A stretch of 64,000 bases of DNA from Unio delphinus (taxonomy: Eukaryota; Mollusca; Bivalvia; Unionida; Unionidae), in contig JAQISU010001239.1 in NCBI GenBank assembly GCA_029339505.1, positions 11,693,501 through 11,757,500 on the forward strand. Direction: 5' to 3'. The notes beneath the pieces are model-generated. The model did no database searches. It was given only the letters and a program-made list of their open reading frames with translations, and was not told where the DNA came from. Position numbers and translations under genes: made by a program. Numbering within the stretch: position 1 is the first letter of the stretch; the number at the start of each line of letters is the position of its first letter. Shown here one piece after another: positions 21,650 to 32,800 of this stretch.

Positions 21650-22752
21650 TTTGGAATCTCAAAGAGATTCATGCTAGCAATTTATATGATGAATTAGCGA
21701 TAGAATTTTTATATAAATTGCAAATGTCGGAGAAGCACAAATAACTAGATTAACTAGAGAACGGTTGGCTGCGATCAATACATATCTCCCAATGAGAGAT
21801 TCATTCAGAGATAATTTGCAAGCTCGACAACAACAAAAATTAGATTTTACCGCCGATACTGAACAATTATTTAAGCCGATAACTACGGCAACTGAGGAAG
21901 TTGTAACCGCGATAAAGTAGAGTAAACCAGATGTAAAACCTCCTAAAAAGAGCGGTGATAAAGTTCAAGAGCTACGAGATAAATTTACAGAGGAAACTTT
22001 AGCGAAGATTGATAAAGATGATATAGCTAAATTAGTAGAACTTGCTGCGCTAGGATATTACACTAAAGTAAATTATTTGAAACCTGGACAATACGATTAT
22101 ATCAAAAATGTAGGTGAGATGGCTAAAGTGGTTTACAAAATTAAAAATCAACTACCACAAATTAATAATGAAGATCCTATGTATCAGGCATATTTAACTG
22201 CCGTTGAACGAAAATATCTTGAATATCAACAAAAAAAGGATTTATTAGTATCTGAACAACAATGATTAAAAACCGAACAAAAACAACGAAAAAAGAAGAA
22301 CAAGAACGATTAAAACAAGAACGAGCAAAAGAACGAGAACGAAAAAAAAAAAAGAACGAGAACGAAAAAAAGAAGAACGAGAACGATTAAAACAAGAACG
22401 AGCAGAAGAACGAAAACGTATACAACCAAGTCCACGAGGACGAGGACGAGGGAGAGGAGGACGAATACAAGAAGACCCTCTTGTGGAAGATCCTCAACCC
22501 CAAGAAGAACATGAAGAAGAAAAATTTGCTAGTGGATATCACGGTGGTAATATACCATGTTCAAGAAGTATCCTTGATGATATATCACGGTTAGAAGTTC
22601 TCATCGGATGAACACGAGCTGGAAATAATTCTCCGGAGATAATTAACGAAGCGGCTGAAATCTGTCAACGGTTATTTCAAGGTCGTGTAATGGATATTAG
22701 ACTATATCGTAGTTTCATCGATGAACTTACTGATGATTATTACAGCGATTGA
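21650..22752 (+). pseudogene. Highly charged protein, broken
   Basis: Shifting open frames cover this interval. The best segment (about 21735-22265) reads through KSGDKVQELRDKF, YIKNVGEMAKVV and TAVERKYLEYQQKK, with an in-frame TAG near 21918. A Lys/Arg/Glu-rich repeat region at 22270-22440 follows, then RGRGRGRGG, an acidic patch and a C-terminal segment ending DELTDDYYSD at 22752 with one internal TGA near 22606. An early frameshift near 21750 also occurs. It is the first gene of the virion module; an alpha-helical, nucleic-acid-binding or scaffold-like role is a guess. I recognise no family. Confidence 0.5.
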
Positions 22753-22783
22753 TCATCGATTAGATAAATAGCATTAAAATAAA

Positions 22784-23077
22784 ATGATAGTGCATCGTAG
22801 TATGAGCAGAGCAAGACTTGTTTATGTCGTAAATTCACGATTGCCAGTGTACAAGGTGACATACGGAGATGGATTAAGTGATGTTGTCACTGGATTATTT
22901 ACTCGAGTTGCTCCAAAACTGCTACCGATCGGTAAAGAAATAGCGTCAAAAGCTATTGGGGTTCTCGGTGATAAGATTGGTACAGAAGTTGATAGCAGGG
23001 CTAGTAATCTTGCTATTGACGCGTTTGATTCTGCAAAAGAAAAGCTTATGTCGTTGGCAAGCGGGAAAAACCAATAA
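22784..23077 (+). CDS. Small amphipathic virion-type protein (97 aa)
   Basis: The frame is intact. After a basic N-terminus comes RLPVYKVTYGDGLSDVVTGL, then a long amphipathic Ala/Ile/Gly-rich segment (APKLLPIGKEIASKAIGVL). The shape recalls small membrane-active or core proteins (pVI- or pX-like) that sit beside capsid genes in adeno-like and Polinton viruses. That role is inferred from composition and position. The start at 22784 is in an AATAAAATG context shared with the next genes; a second Met at 22802 is possible. Confidence 0.6.
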   Translation: MIVHRSMSRARLVYVVNSRLPVYKVTYGDGLSDVVTGLFTRVAPKLLPIGKEIASKAIGVLGDKIGTEVDSRASNLAIDAFDSAKEKLMSLASGKNQ

Positions 23078-23097
23078 AATTACAATCTACGAATAAA

Positions 23098-23178
23098 ATG
23101 CCACCTAAGGTAGGTAACGCAATTAATAAAATGGCAAAACAGCGATTGAGATTAAGTGCTGGTTCCGGTCTGAAATGA
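23098..23178 (+). CDS. Tiny basic protein (26 aa)
   Basis: ATG at 23098 follows AATAAA directly and opens a 26-residue frame, MPPKVGNAINKMAKQRLRL onward, ending Gly-Leu-Lys at TGA 23176-23178. It is basic and lies between the amphipathic gene and the major capsid gene. It could be a DNA-condensing core peptide or the start of a decayed longer gene. Confidence 0.45.
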   Translation: MPPKVGNAINKMAKQRLRLSAGSGLK

Positions 23179-23209
23179 TTATAATTTAGATCAACGACTA
23201 TATAATAAA

Positions 23210-24632
23210 ATGTTTACACATGAGATAGATGATGTTTTTGATGTAGATGCTCCTGTACGAAAAAATGATTCTATACGCGATTATCAGTATTTTTTGTATA
23301 ATGCTCAGAATCCAAATACAAGGTCACGAATTGAACTTAGATTTGATGACACATCTTAATACTTCTTGCCATGTGAAGCATTCATCGAGGTAGAGGGGAG
23401 ACTAGTAAAAAATGATCATACTGGATTTGATGATGCTGATAATCTCGAAAATATTCCGATTGGGTTTGTCAACAATGGTATAATGGCGCTTTTTAGTAGC
23501 GCGCAGTATATAATTAATTCTACTAGAACTGAATCCATCGATAACGATGTTGATGTTGCAACCACAATAATGGGTTTAGCTAGATACTCTGACGATTTTA
23601 TTAAATCTGCGGATCATTCGATGATGTTTGCGAAGGATACTACCAATAGCGCTGATCATAATCCATTTACGCTAAGACGACCAAAGAAGGTTACTGCTGC
23701 TAATGATGATGCTGATGTTGAAGCTGTTGTTTTCGGTAATAATCCTAATTACAACGCAGGATTTGCAGCGCGAAGAAAGATGATAGATAAGCTTGGTAGA
23801 TTTTCATGTGCGATTCCGTTGTCTCATATATTTGGATTTTGTAGAGATATCAGAAAAGTTATCTTTGGTGCTAGTCATACTGTAGTGCTCACGCGAAGAT
23901 CAACTGATGATCATGCTCTTTGGCGTGGTGCTGATCCTGTTACTGATGGTAATGTAGAATTAACAAAATTATCTTTATGGATGCCAATTATGACTCCATC
24001 GTTGACTGTTGAAACTCGGATGCTATCTTTTATTGATCATGGAGGAAAGTCGTTGTTAAGTTGGTCTGATATTACAACAGCTACCATAACTAGTAATGTT
24101 GTTGGTGTTTTTTACTTGGCAGCTTGCGTTAACGAAAAATGTTTCCGCGCCGAGACATATCTTTGTTGCGCTACAAAATGTAGCGAGAACTAAAAAAATA
24201 GCGGGGGTTGCAAATGATAGTTTACAATTGCGTTCCCATATGATATTTGATCAATGCGGTGTCAGTGAGGTATCATTGCGAATAAGTAATTAGCAAGAAC
24301 CCGCAGAACAACTTATTCTCGATTACGGTAGCAATCAAATAGGTAGAGTGTATCATCGGTTGTGGTCTTATATGGGTCGTGATCAAAACATTGATATTGG
24401 ACTCCAAATATAACAATCGGATTTTAAAGAATTGTACCCGATTTATTACTTTTCGTTGCAACATCTTGATCTATCTAAACACTCTACCGTTGATGTAAAA
24501 TTTCAGGCTCGTATCGGCGATGCTCTTGGAGGATTTAGAGCAATTGCTGATATTCTCAGTAATAAATCTATGACGCTCGAAGGTGGTGGTGGAAAAATGC
24601 GAGTCATTGACGCACCAATAGAAAATATGTAA
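23210..24632 (+). pseudogene. Major capsid protein (double jelly-roll type), broken
   Basis: The frame starts MFTHEIDDVFDVDAPVRK at 23210. TAA at 23357-23359 interrupts it, and it then stays open to about 24150. A frameshift moves it to another frame, which carries TAG at 24291 and TAA near 24411 before ending at 24632. Blocks typical of Polinton/polinton-like MCPs are IPIGFVNNGIMALF, the central RFSCAIPLSHIFGFCRD followed by VIFGASHTVVLTR, and the C-terminal YYFSLQHLDLSK with ARIGDALGGFRA. The total would be about 470 residues, short for a Polinton hexon but within reach of adintovirus-like MCPs. It would build the icosahedral shell. Confidence 0.82.
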
Positions 24633-24664
24633 TGGGACAATTAGATTATCACTATCTAAATAAA

Positions 24665-25593
24665 ATGTACAATCATGTTAATGTTACCCTGGCACCTGGT
24701 CAGGTAAAAAAAACTACAATCGAGAAATTCTACTACGTGTGGCACAACGATAACGCTAAAAAAAGGAACAAATGACAGGTGGATCAAATAAGTTATCGCT
24801 GACAAAAACTCAGTTTAATCGTTTCGATAAAGCTAAAACTGCTGGTACAGGAATCAAATTGACTTTTTCACAAGCCGCGGTCAACGATATGATTAAATCC
24901 GGTGGAATATTTCCTATTACTGCACTGGCTCCACTAGCTATTCCTGCTCTTAAAGCACTTGGACTAGGCGCTGCTGGTGCTGTTGGTAGCAATCTTGTAG
25001 GTAAAATTTTTGGAAAAGGCTATAAAAAAGGCAAAGGGATTCAGACTACCGGGAAGCCGGTACACAAAGCACTATGGACGGGGTTTGGGAACTCAACAGG
25101 GCGGTTTCATAGGTCCGTTCTCGCTGGCAAAAATGTTACTGGGATAACTTCTGTGGCTGAGGAATCTTCGATTCCCATGTCTAATTTTGACCTCGCCGAC
25201 GCAGTAAAGAAACTCTCAATAAAACATTTCAGAGGAGTATTCATGAAAGATCAACTACCGAAACAACCACATATCGTAGAAACCGGTATGATTAATCTAA
25301 ATGACCACACTGGACCTGGAACGCATTGGGTGTGTTACGCCATAAACCCTCGATGTATTATTTATTTTGACTCGTATAGATTACCACCGCCGATGGAATT
25401 TCTCAGTCATATATCTAAATTTTCAAAAATTCCAGTTTGGTACTCAACACTACCCACGCAGACATTCACAGATCCTCCTATTTGTGGACGAGAGGTTCTT
25501 AACGCGTTGACAGCTATCTCAACGAGTTCTAAATTAACTCACAAAGTCATCCACGAGTACACGATGATAAATCACTTAAAGAGAAATATGTAA
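24665..25593 (+). CDS. Core (pX-like) protein fused to adenain-like cysteine protease
   Basis: A short frame from 24665 (MYNHVNVTLAPGQVKK) stops at a frame break. The main frame, 24772-25593 (273 aa), is intact. Its first ~95 residues hold the core-protein pattern LSLTKTQFNRFDKAKTAGTG, a Gly/Ala-rich hydrophobic stretch (LGLGAAGAVGSNLVG) and a Lys-rich tail. The protease follows with the adenain triad visible: His185 in GTHWVCYAI, Asp200 in YFDSYR and Cys238 in PPICGRE. Proteases of this family cleave capsid and core precursors during maturation. In adeno-like viruses core and protease are usually separate genes; here a single frame covers both. It lies directly after the MCP gene. Confidence 0.82.
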
Positions 25594-25599
25594 TATAAC

Positions 25600-25713
25600 A
25601 TGGCATATATTTTTGGGAGATCAGTATCACGTCGTTCCGAAGAAGGAGTTAACATCGGGCTAGTAAAAACAAATGATCAGGAGAGCTATCTCATCGATAA
25701 CAAACTTAGATGA
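25600..25713 (+). CDS. Short N-terminal fragment, probably start of the next gene
   Basis: ATG at 25600 opens MAYIFGRSVSRRSEEGVN and ends at TGA 25711-25713. It overlaps the start of the next frame at 25673. A single frameshift near 25670 would make it the true N-terminus of the coiled-coil protein. Confidence 0.35.
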   Translation: MAYIFGRSVSRRSEEGVNIGLVKTNDQESYLIDNKLR

Positions 25714-26581
25714 ATTAAAAAAATTACACGATCAAATAAATACAATTTCAGGTTTACAAAAATCCGTCGATGACGTTAAAGTCTCCGCCAGTGACAACGT
25801 CACTGATATGAAAAAACTACGTGACGAGTATAATGACCATATAATTAAATTTAATCAATTAGAACCCACGATAAACAATTTCTTTGGTGTTCCGCGTACA
25901 CACCCTGATTTACATATCGCACAAGTAAAAGCTACCGTCGACAATTTACCAAAATTGAGATCTGAATTTGATTCTTATCTCAGTCAATTTAATAGTTTAC
26001 GTAAAAATTTTAGAAAAATTGATGACGCTATCAACAAATTTTTTGTTAAGGATATGAAACCAGAAGAAATTTAAATAACCTTTGAAAATATTATTGTAAG
26101 ACTCGATGAAATAATCGCGATTAATAACCGATTATGTGTTATTCGCGAGGAGAGATCAATTTCATATTCAATCGCGGTTATTAAAAAATACATCGATGAT
26201 CTCAAAACGGTCAACGATGCCATCAAAGAGGATGCAATAAGGATGATAGCAATCGTTGAAAAAACAAAAATTCCTCATGAGAAAACCAACAACGTAGTAT
26301 ACACGATTCAATACGGATCATTTGCGTGGACTCCACTAAATAACATATTAAGTATTACTGCAACCGTCAAGGGTATTTATCGATTAACACTAGTATCACC
26401 GACTCAATTTAATATATCATCGTCGAGTTCATCTGGGATCAACAATACGATATCAACGATCATCGACAAGGATACTATTGAACAATTTACAATAACATCC
26501 ACTGATTATAATTTGGCTAGGGTTTCAGTAATATGGTATGTTGAATTCGTAGCGGATTTAAGTAAGCAATTAAACCCTTAG
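25673..26581 (+). pseudogene. Coiled-coil protein with beta-rich C-terminus, one stop
   Basis: One reading frame continues across a TAA at 26072-26074. The N-terminal half is heptad-like (LDELKKLHDQINTISG and VDNLPKLRSEFDSYLSQF), suggesting a long coiled coil. A second helical block (AVIKKYIDDLKTVNDAIK) precedes a beta-rich domain with YTIQYGSFAWTPLNN and a Ser-rich loop. The layout recalls fibre or vertex-attachment proteins, but this is inference from architecture only. Its place in the virion module supports a structural role. Confidence 0.5.
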
Positions 26582-26590
26582 CGGTTTCAA

Positions 26591-27066
26591 TTGAAATTGT
26601 TCACTGTTGTAATAAATATGATGTCATCACCGACGAAGTCATTGCCGACGATACCTTCAGTATCTCAATACCGTTATGATACCGTCAAAGAGTTTCAAAC
26701 TAGCCTAGGAATACTCTCCGATGAATACCGCGTAACAAAAAATACCGACGAAGAATCAACATCATTGACGTAACCGTGTACTCGGTATCAGGTGTAATCA
26801 CTGGTGCTGGAATAATATTATCTTCGGTTACAATGGTTGACTCAATCGTTGTTCCAATTTGTATATCTGCGGCGACAACCATCGCGGTGGTGTTATCACT
26901 TATAACAAAAAAAATATCATCGTGTTCCCAGCGAAAACTACACGATTACGTTATTAAACTCGCTACAGTATCCAATGCATACTCGCAATTATCCTCGATG
27001 ATATTGTCATCACTCGATGATACAACAATATCCGATGATGAATTCTCAAAGATGGTTCGGTTGTGA
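26591..27066 (+). pseudogene. Small membrane-associated virion protein, frameshifted
   Basis: The N-terminal frame (26591-26773) reads MMSSPTKSLPTIPSVSQYRY and a charged helix. A second frame (26776-27066) carries two hydrophobic segments, VSGVITGAGIILSSVTM and VVPICISAATTIAVVLSL, then a basic stretch and a helix ending DDEFSKMVRL. This is the pattern of a two-TM Polinton accessory protein that usually follows a coiled-coil start. The join between the frames is broken near 26770. Confidence 0.5.
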
Positions 27067-27089
27067 TTCAACAATGTCAAAATTAGAGC

Positions 27090-27568
27090 ATGACAATTAC
27101 AATAACAATGTTACAAGAACTGCTTCAACGAATAGCAGAAAATACCACTCCGGGGAAAACAAAATTGATATCGCTGGTAACGAAAGTACCAGAATTTAGC
27201 GTTGAATTTAACCCTCCGTTGGTAGCATCCGAGATAGCGTTAACGCAATTAAGATGTTACTACAGTTGGCTTAATGTACGATCGGAACCATTTAATTGTA
27301 AATCACACAATAACAGTTTTACATTCTCGTATAAAAATAAGGTCAAACCAGATGGCAGTACCGAACCAGAATGGCACACAATATATTTACCCAAGGGGGC
27401 ATATGACATCGAAGATATCAACGCGGAGATTATAAATTCCTTTGAAGCAATCACAGGAAAAAATATAATACCCGTCGAAGATGGACCTGATAAATCTCCC
27501 ATCGAAATACACGGACATGAGCCTCTGCTGTTAACGACCATCGAGATAAATTCACCTAATTACGCCGT

Positions 27569-27656
<88 letters not shown>

Positions 27657-27813
27657 CAGCTCAATTAGAACCTTTTTAGGTTACCCTGAATATATTGCAG
27701 GTACCGTGGACATAAAAGATCTACCACGCGAACCACTAAAATCCGACTTTATTTCGTCGATTGAAGATTATCACGGTATGAACGTGATAACGTTGATGGT
27801 ATTCCTACATTAA
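27090..27813 (+). pseudogene. Penton-like minor capsid protein interrupted by (AT)n
   Basis: The frame starts MTITITMLQELLQRIAENT (27090). It carries EFSVEFNPPLVASEIALTQL, then NNSFTFSYKNK, EWHTIYLPKGAYDIEDIN and further beta-type segments. This is the single-jelly-roll penton pattern of Polinton-type viruses. At 27571 an (AT)n array begins and the reading runs into about 28 alternating Tyr-Ile codons, ending at a TAA at its edge. Sequence after the array resumes with NSSIRTFLGYPEYIAGTVD in another frame, which is plausible protein, and stops at 27811-27813. Confidence 0.7.
27571..27654. repeat. (AT)n microsatellite inside the penton-like gene
   Basis: About 84 bases of uninterrupted AT dinucleotide lie between two coding segments of the same gene. 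Confidence 0.97.
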
Positions 27814-28760
27814 CATTTGATATAACATCTTCTATTCTTGGTCGTATAGAGCGCGGGTTAAGGTTAAATGACTCCGATGCTTTGAATGCTGTTGGACGAT
27901 TTAATCTTGAAACTTTTGAATCAGTTGTTATTCATCATTTCACAGCGATGGGTAGTGATTTCGAGCGATTTCGAGGTTATTTGATAACAGCAATAAATGA
28001 AGTCCCACCACGCCGCGACGACGTCATCAAATACATACAAATATTTAATAAAATTATCGGCAACATATAAGATTTTAATGACGAATTGAAGTCAATTATA
28101 ATCATTCCTGCTCACACCGAAACGCGACAAGAACTTGCAGCAAAGTATAAAATCCGCGTTGAGGATATCCCTGATTTTAAGTTTTCAGGATATAACGTAC
28201 CATGGATGCGACAAAAACTCAGCGATACCATCGACGAATTCTTCCCACGGATTCACACAGCGTGGTTGAATAGTCTTCCTGCGGTTCATTTCCAGTTACC
28301 TGAACCTAAAAAAATCTGATTTCTTCACTGATGAATTACCTGCTCAGGATCCGAAGTACAATTACAATTTTGACATTAATTTTCTACGTGCTAGTGATAT
28401 CTATCAAAAGTTTTCATATGATGTCTACGACGGAACAGAAACTGATGCACTTGGAAAATACGAATACAACGAGGATTATGGTAGAATAATATGGCGATTT
28501 GCTCTTGGCGCTCAAGGTGTATTTGTAGTAACAGAACGAAGTTTGCTTGTGATCTTCAAGACGATGAAACAAACATTTCAAACAAAGCTGAACCAGCTTC
28601 GAGATTATATGCAACGATCTCTGCTACTCGATTTAACAACTTCACGTGGGACAATCAAACAACAACAACTATATCAAATTATCTCCGATATGAATTATCT
28701 CAATGATAGATTACTCTCGTTGGTCTACGAAGATAGATCTCGAAGTTCTAGCACTGGTAT
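27765..28760 (+). pseudogene. Hypothetical protein of the virion module, broken
   Basis: After a TGA near 27763 one frame reads LSRYERDNVDGIPTLTFDIT and stays open to TAA at 28068-28070. It continues in the same frame (IIPAHTETRQELAAKY, DFKFSGYNVPWMRQ) to 28319. A shift then moves it to a frame open from 28321 (FFTDELPAQDPKYNYNF, GKYEYNEDYGRIIWRF) into helical sequence near 28700. The 3' part overlaps the antisense HNH gene. The protein would be about 330 residues. I do not recognise it. Confidence 0.45.
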
Positions 28761-29123
28761 CGCTGCCGTTTCCCCAAGAGAAAAGTTCAAAAAAGTATTT
28801 TCACGCACTGATACAGATTTAGTCTTTATGAAATTTCCTCGTTTGGAATTCTCACTCTGTGTAACAGCTTGTAGATTATTCAAAGGATTATCAGTCTTAA
28901 TACCATTTAAGTGATCAATAACAAAACCATCTTCGATCAATCCATTATACACTTCATATACGAAACGATGATTAAGATACCTCTTCTTTCCAGCACTAAA
29001 TCTAAAAAATCCCTGATTATTCACAGCACCAACTGATTTCTTCAACCTGCGGTGTCTGACAATACCGTCGCGAGACGCTTCATAATCACTGATCATGGGA
29101 TGTGGTTGAAATTCTTGGTCCAT
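28725..29123 (-). CDS. HNH endonuclease (homing/phage type)
   Basis: This intact 132-residue minus-strand frame starts MDQEFQPHPMISDYEASRDG. It has the HNH_3-type core: NHRFVYEVYNGLIEDGFVID, then HLNGIKTDNPLNNL and VTQSENSKRG. Such nucleases cut DNA and often spread as homing genes in phages and large DNA viruses. It lies antisense between the virion genes (+) and the polymerase (+), next to another minus-strand small gene. It overlaps the tail of the hypothetical gene on the plus strand. It is one of the few unbroken frames in this copy. Confidence 0.75.
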   Translation of the reverse strand: MDQEFQPHPMISDYEASRDGIVRHRRLKKSVGAVNNQGFFRFSAGKKRYLNHRFVYEVYNGLIEDGFVIDHLNGIKTDNPLNNLQAVTQSENSKRGNFIKTKSVSVRENTFLNFSLGETAAIPVLELRDLSS

Positions 29124-29149
29124 TTATATACTATTATTTGTCTAATTAA

Positions 29150-29487
29150 TTATTTGGTCGAAGTATCACTTTGGAATTTTTCAATGTAGTCTTGAGGAGT
29201 TCTTATGATCTTGTCGTTGACGCTGACACAGTCAGGGTCAGAGGTAGAGTCATTGATGGAGTTGTTAGCTCGTTTATCATAATAGCGCTTCAACTCTCTA
29301 TATCGTTTACCACCACAACCGAGACATAACTTTGATATTCCTCTAACCCCTACCCCACATCGTAGGCATGGTAGGGGCCATAACTCCCCCTACGAAAACT
29401 TTGCATATGATACCCACAGAACTCCTTTCTACATGATTTGTTACATGGGGTTACTGATCCAATCATGAGCCATTTGCAATGATTCAT
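29150..29487 (-). pseudogene. Small zinc-finger protein, one frameshift
   Basis: On the minus strand, MNHCKWLMIGSVTPCNKSC starts at 29487. A frame change near 29390 continues as PCLRCGVGVRGISKLCLGCG, followed by a basic helix (GKRYRELKRYYDK) and an acidic/Ser tail to TAA at 29150-29152. The two CxxC pairs suggest one zinc ribbon. It sits 26 bases beyond the HNH gene start, so the two may share a transcript. Function unknown; perhaps a transcriptional regulator. Confidence 0.5.
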
Positions 29488-29530
29488 TATATAATAAATT
29501 CTTTTTTTAAATACTTGTTTTAATTATAGC
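29488..29530. promoter_or_regulatory. Divergent AT-rich spacer
   Basis: These 43 bases separate the minus-strand zinc-finger start from the plus-strand start at 29531. They are nearly all A/T with a T7 run. A bidirectional promoter is a plausible role, by position only. Confidence 0.3.
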
Positions 29531-29818
29531 ATGACAGAGATCGAGAGATTATCGAAAATTGAACCTTCGGAAAGAACTAATTTTAATATTGATAGAGTCT
29601 CTGATATACCAAAAAGTCTAATAAGTGATAGAACCATGTTGGGTGAAATTCGTGATTGTTTTAATGAATTCAAACGCGATGGAGCAGCTCATACGTGGTC
29701 AACATTTTGAATTATTGATGATGATGTCAATGTTCCCACAATCGATGCTACCATGAACGACGAATTAGCAGCTGAGATAATTTCACATCTTGGGGAAAAA
29801 AGTATTTCTTTAGAATGA
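29531..29818 (+). pseudogene. Small ORF upstream of the polymerase, one stop
   Basis: The frame from MTEIERLSKIEPSERTNFN is interrupted by TGA near 29708. It ends LGEKSISLE at TGA 29816-29818, overlapping the polymerase ATG (ATGA overlap). It would be about 95 residues and acidic. The tight overlap suggests co-expression with the polymerase. Confidence 0.4.
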
Positions 29819-32800
29819 AATTTATTATCCAAGAGGAAACCGGAGAATGGATTATCAGAGATAAATTTGAACCAATCTTGAAAGATAAAAAAATTGTTAT
29901 TGTGAGTCGAGATTTTAAACCAGGAATTCTGACTGGAATTGACAAACCATACTACGAGAGAGCTTATCCTGTAACAGTAGTTGTTTATGGGATATATCCG
30001 TTAAATGATAAACCGAGTATTGAAAAACTAGCACCTATGAAATTGTCGCCGCTGACTTTGTCAACAAGAATGAATTGTGTAGCAGAACGAATAATAGAAC
30101 ACTTCACAAATGCATCCCGGGGGAACAAATTAACTGATATGCGACGTAAAAAAATTAATGAATGGGGACTAACAGTGAATGAGCACGGGGCAACAATTCA
30201 GGATATAACCAAATTAGAAACATCATTAAGATTTCCAATATCGGTAATGACGATAACAGGAAAAGTATTACACGAATCTAAATATAAATCAAAAGGAGCT
30301 CCAATGGAAATTATTGATCATAACGAACATGCGTGGACACCTGCAGTAACAATATTCCCACGGGATAGAACTATAAAATATATACCCGTTGAGAACTCCG
30401 CGGGGGATTTCTCTGAGGAGAAATTATTTTATTTTTTTTATCAATTAAGTAAAAACGATCCTGTGTCAGTGTGGCTACTTCATAGTTTTGAAAACTCCGA
30501 GAGTAAATTCGATCAATTTGTAAGACCCAATGGAGAATTATATCGCACTGAAGCTTTGCACAACGAGATGAAAAAACTAGCTAGTGGTTTTTCAACGGTG
30601 AACTCGAAGAGTTTCGACGACGAACAATTACTTACAAATTGTTTTACAATTCCGTCAGTTGCAGCTCATTTTGCGAGGAAGAAGAACACATGGAAACCAA
30701 CGCGAGGTGAGTTTTTGGAAGATATCAAATCAAGCTGCATCGAATATGGTCACGGTGGATTATGGAATGCAAAATACGACCGCGAAAATATTATTTCCGT
30801 TGATATGGTTGCGTGTTATCCCGGGAGTTTTCTCGGGTATGGAGAAGCCGCTGAATACTTCAAACGATTTGGACATCCCACACATGAAATGACCCGTGTT
30901 GCGATTAATGGGCCACTACCCGATTTTGATTTAACTGGATTCGCTCGTGTGGTATCATTTGAATTGGCTACAGGACTTCATCCGTGTTGTTATGTTTGGA
31001 TTGGTAGACACATGTCTGAAAAGCACTGGATGCCAATAGTGATATTACGATATATGATTGATTGTAGCATGTTAACATCGCTGATTGTCAGTGAAGCAAT
31101 TATATCATATCGAGCGCAGACTGAGGTTTGGTTACCAGAACCTGATAACATAGATAGTATAATCAACGAAAACAGAAAACAATTTCCGTCCCTCGACGAG
31201 GAATATATCATTGATTGGTCCAAATGGATATTTAATGAAAGAAATAAACAAGCAAAAGATCTCGGTAGAAGAATAATTGGTAAGTTCACTCAGGGTGGCA
31301 AATACGACAATACAAGATATTCTTCGCGGTTGATTATAGATAACGTTGAATACGATTTTGTAATCAAAGATACAACATCTAGAGGTATATACGTCGATCA
31401 TAAAAACACTTTCTTGTCCGATGGAACTAAATTGGGTACAATTGTTACCTACACAGTCGGATAGAGTGTTCAGTATACACATTTAAGGGCGTCTATGCTG
31501 GCTTATGCTTCTATTAATCAATTTTCGATGATAAATAGATTTCCTGACACCTCAGTTAGAGTAGCCACTGATTCATTTTATATAAACGCGAAACACCGCG
31601 AAGCAGTGGCCAAATTCACAAATTCTGACGAGAGTTGGGGATCATGGAGAATTGAGCTTGAAATACTACGTGATTATTCCAAATCAGCAGATGTTAAGAT
31701 TGAAAACAATTACTTGAAAAGCAACCAGATATCAAAACTATCTAATGCACCGCAGATATCTGATCAAAAATGTAGATATAAAACCGTTTATTTAAACGGA
31801 TGTGGTGGGTCAGGAAAGACGACTCGTGCGATTGAGTTATTTCGAGGAAAATCAAACATGATTTTGCTAACACCGACCCATAGACTTGCAAGAGAGATTA
31901 AACAACGAGGGGTAAATGCCTGTACTTATCATAGTTTCTTTAGATGAAAAGGTGATGAATGGACTCCCGATCGAATGGGTGAGAAATATATTCCTGAAGT
32001 CATAATTTGGGATGAGATATGCACAGTGTCATTAGATGTATTACAAAGATTTCTCGATTGGTTGTTGTTAGCGAATACAAAAGTAATAATGTGCGGCGAT
32101 CATGGCCAACCACCACCATTTATCGGTTTATCCCCACATGATTCGTTGAAGAATCATGTAGACTATTATGAAGAAATTAATACTGATCATAGAGCACTTG
32201 ATGAACAATTACGCGAGTTCAAAAAACTAATTAGATTACAACCGGATAGAATCCAATGTGAAATAGCACGTGAAATAATTTCGGAAACCCCATTAAATGA
32301 TTTCAGGGAAGCATGGAGACCAACCGATTTGATAATCGCAAGCAGAAAAATAATCAGAGACACACTTCAGATGAAGTTATTTGAATTACATAAAGAAAAA
32401 TGTGTAACACTTCCAACGCCGCTGTCTTATAGACCCAAGGATACACGAAAACAAAATATCGAAGTTGATATTCCTGGGCAGCATGAAAAGCAGAAGTGTT
32501 AAATGATATCGTGCTGGTTGATATCAGCGTCGTCGAAGATGCATTGTGTGCTGATAAATCCCCATGGACACTAGATTACGCAGCGACGATACATTCTTCG
32601 CAGGGATTAACTATATCCGATACAGTTGTTTGGATCATAGATAATCACATCGAGTGGTCGAATTTAGTTTATCTTGCAGTGTCCAGAGTACGAATAATAA
32701 ATCAACTTCGAAGAGTTGTTTTAGATGATAATGACACTACAATAAGTGATATTGTCAGCGATGATATAATCAGAAAAAAACCTCTCTGGTTATAAACAAC

